A stretch of 64,000 bases of DNA, from the NCBI RefSeq assembly GCF_001514065.1, contig NZ_KQ948423.1, positions 496,001 to 560,000 of the forward strand. The letters run 5' to 3'. Shown here in pieces: positions 63,419-64,000 of the stretch. Each line of letters starts with the position of its first letter. Position 1 is the stretch's first letter. The notes below the pieces were generated by a model that was given only the letters and a program-made list of their open reading frames with translations, searched no databases and was not told the DNA's origin. Both the position numbers and the translations under genes were made by a program. Source of the stretch: Streptomyces antibioticus. GTDB taxonomy: Bacteria; Actinomycetota; Actinomycetes; Streptomycetales; Streptomycetaceae.

Positions 63419-63997
63419 TCAGGGCGTCTTCGGGTCCGCCGAGAAGGCCGGCTGGGAGTATTCGGCGGAGGCGGAGGGCGTCGCCGTGCGGCCCTGTTCG
63501 AGACCGGTCGTGGCGGGCGGGGGCGGGAGCTGGTCGCGGTTGTTCGAGGACGCGCCGCGGTAGACCGCGGTGAAGGCGAGCGCGACCATGCCGATGCCCA
63601 TCACGAGCGCGAGCATCCAGGCGACGGGGCGGTGCCAGCAGACCTGTTTGCCGTAGGTGCCCGGGGCGCCGTAGCGGCCCTCAAGGATGTCCGTGTCGTC
63701 CAGGTCGTCGAGCTCGGGATCATGGCCGAAACCGGCGCGGCCGTCGGTGCCGAAACCGTCGTCGTAGCGCTCGCCGCGGCCGTGGGCCCGGCGGGCCTCG
63801 GCCTCGGAGGCCTCCGCTCTCGCCTGGGCGGCGGCCAGGAGGCGTTCGACAGCGGTCGGCTCGTGCACCACGGCCGCCCGGATGAAGGCCTCGTCGAAGA
63901 CCACGGAGGCGAACTCTTCGTCCGACACCCCGCGGTCGTGGTCGTCGTCGGGCTCCCAGCCGTCAGGGAACGGCGTACCCCCCACGTCCTCCGGCAC
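63419..63997 (-). CDS. Membrane protein with shared FDExFxRAA motif, 192 aa (start at right edge)
   Basis: The protein has a long acidic cytoplasmic region with SVVFDEAFIRAAVVHEP (31-47), an Ala/Glu/Arg-rich helix (AAAQARAEASEAEARR), one membrane segment (about 126-146) and a short external Pro/Ser/Thr tail. The GTG at 63997 is only 3 bp from the right edge, so the true start may lie beyond it. The stop is 100 bp upstream of the 357-residue paralogue on the same strand. Function is unknown. Confidence 0.75.
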   Translation of the reverse strand: MPEDVGGTPFPDGWEPDDDHDRGVSDEEFASVVFDEAFIRAAVVHEPTAVERLLAAAQARAEASEAEARRAHGRGERYDDGFGTDGRAGFGHDPELDDLDDTDILEGRYGAPGTYGKQVCWHRPVAWMLALVMGIGMVALAFTAVYRGASSNNRDQLPPPPATTGLEQGRTATPSASAEYSQPAFSADPKTP

Positions 63998-64000
63998 GGA

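Overview
The window is a high-GC (roughly 70%) actinobacterial chromosome segment, almost certainly Streptomyces. The evidence is the codon bias, frequent GTG starts, a CIRCE-controlled hrcA-dnaJ pair, a tricorn protease, DUF3097 and DUF4333 proteins, and the conserved order hrcA/dnaJ - hemW - lepA/rpsT - holA - comEC/comEA - leuS - rsfS - nadD. It reads as core chromosome rather than a mobile island: I see no transposase, integrase, phage gene or CRISPR array. Gene density is high and no gene-free stretch exceeds about 260 bases.

Layout. 1-3.9 kb: D-glucarate catabolism (glucarate dehydratase, 5-dehydro-4-deoxyglucarate dehydratase, a PfkB kinase cut by the left edge) divergent from an IclR regulator. 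4.1-5.3 kb: an MFS permease. 5.4-11.4 kb: a leftward run of DUF4333 lipoprotein, tricorn protease, HIT protein, RNase Z and an adenosine/adenine deaminase. 11.6-16.5 kb: VOC protein, RsmE, nitronate monooxygenase-like enzyme, DnaJ and HrcA behind a perfect CIRCE operator. 16.6-26.8 kb: metallo-hydrolase, DUF3097 protein, HemW, then envelope genes (L,D-transpeptidase, Tat-lipoprotein DyP peroxidase, beta-helix lipoprotein, anchored protein, SdrD/SpaA-type surface protein). 26.9-33.7 kb: signalling cluster of a SpoIIE/ATPase phosphatase divergent from a 1387-residue hybrid kinase with tandem HAMP-like repeats and a separate response regulator. 33.8-47.1 kb: acyl-CoA synthetase, LepA, S20, SnoaL-like protein, HolA, a small protein, arylamine N-acetyltransferase, ComEC, ComEA, DegV and a membrane-anchored coiled-coil protein. 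47.2-50.2 kb: leuS preceded by a 12-codon leader peptide with three Leu codons and an intrinsic terminator. 50.5-53.4 kb: a two-gene unit of a four-histidine membrane cytochrome-like protein and a NuoF-like flavo-iron-sulfur protein fused to a ferredoxin. 53.5-56.7 kb: two identical tRNA-Ala(GGC) genes bracketing two zinc-ribbon proteins and a divergent MFS/XRE pair. 56.8-64 kb: histidine phosphatase, RsfS, a degenerate LCP protein, NadD, two tiny membrane proteins, an M48 protease and two membrane proteins sharing an N-terminal cytoplasmic motif.

How they work together. The left end is a substrate-inducible sugar-acid operon. The middle holds proteostasis, translation and NAD/tRNA housekeeping. 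Most accessory interest lies in the redox pair (50.5-53.4 kb), the phosphatase/hybrid-kinase/regulator group (26.9-33.7 kb), the secreted protein cluster (19.6-26.8 kb), and the leuS attenuator. Several intergenic stretches carry members of two dispersed GC-rich repeat families. Starts were chosen from ribosome-binding sites and domain boundaries, and are noted where they differ from the longest open frame.
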